Positions 5,551-5,573 of a stretch of 5,573 nt of DNA are shown piece after piece. The stretch covers positions 1 to 5,573 of the forward strand of contig WYEE01000038.1 in assembly GCA_009904025.1 (NCBI GenBank). Reading direction: 5' to 3'. This DNA comes from Thermogladius sp. GTDB lineage: Archaea; Thermoproteota; Thermoprotei_A; Sulfolobales; Desulfurococcaceae. A program made the position numbers and the translations under genes. The notes under the pieces were generated by a model that saw nothing but the letters and a program-made list of their open reading frames with translations, was not told the DNA's origin and searched no databases. Positions within the stretch are counted from its first letter, which is position 1. The number at the start of each line of letters is the position of its first letter.

Positions 5551-5573
5551 ATGGGTACTCTAGATGTGATGGC
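5551..5573 (+). CDS. secY: Probable start of SecY preprotein translocase subunit, 3'-truncated by window edge
   Basis: Only seven complete codons (MGTLDVM) plus two bases are visible. I call SecY because the gene after uL15 in archaeal spc clusters is almost always secY, and archaeal SecY proteins commonly begin with M-G-x-L/I-D. SecY is the membrane-spanning pore subunit of the Sec translocon, to which ribosomes dock. The ATG lies 6 nt after GGTG (5541-5544), the same spacing as other genes here. It is separated from uL15 by 97 nt and may have its own promoter. The sequence seen is too short to prove identity; the call is mostly from context. Confidence 0.7.

Noticed and set aside
1..5573. 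A hidden accessory, defence or mobile system
   Set aside because: Nearly every base is accounted for by a canonical, syntenic ribosomal protein cluster; no repeats, mobile-element genes or foreign-looking sequence are visible.

Overview
This window is the central and distal part of an archaeal spc-type ribosomal protein operon, read entirely on the + strand. The organism is most likely a hyperthermophilic member of the Thermoproteota (Crenarchaeota). Support comes from archaeal/eukaryotic-type proteins (eS4, eL32, eL19) interleaved with universal ones (uL5, uS14, uS8, uL6, uL18, uS5, uL30, uL15), the long archaeal forms of uL18, uL30 and uS5, heavy use of AGG/AGA for arginine, and strong GAGGTG-type Shine-Dalgarno (SD) sites. 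The protein sequences look like those of Desulfurococcales; that placement is recognition from memory, not a search.

Layout: the C-terminal part of eS4 (entering from the left edge) is followed by uL5, uS14 (only 54 codons), a 39-nt gap, uS8, uL6, eL32, eL19, uL18, uS5, uL30 and uL15, then a 97-nt gap and the first seven codons of a gene that is most likely secY. This order matches the classical archaeal spc cluster. Apart from those two gaps, genes overlap or lie 1 to 13 nt apart. No tRNA, rRNA, CRISPR array, insertion sequence or foreign gene is visible.

Functionally the genes supply the small subunit (eS4, uS14, uS8, uS5) and the large subunit (uL5, uL6, eL32, eL19, uL18, uL30, uL15) from what is probably one polycistronic transcript. 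uL5 and uL18 are the 5S rRNA-binding partners of the central protuberance. The last gene would encode the core of the Sec translocon, with which the ribosome exit site (including eL19) docks. In four junctions the UAG stop of one gene is itself part of the SD of the next (UAGGUG), which suggests tight translational coupling.

I found no undescribed biological system. What merits a second look is in the two gaps (an imperfect palindrome before uS8; a probable internal promoter and inverted repeat before secY), the stop/SD fusion pattern, the non-ATG start of eL32, and a Cys/His cluster in uS5. All start choices rest on SD spacing: the first base of the GAGG(TG)-aligned site lies 11 to 14 nt upstream of the start in every gene whose SD lies in the window.
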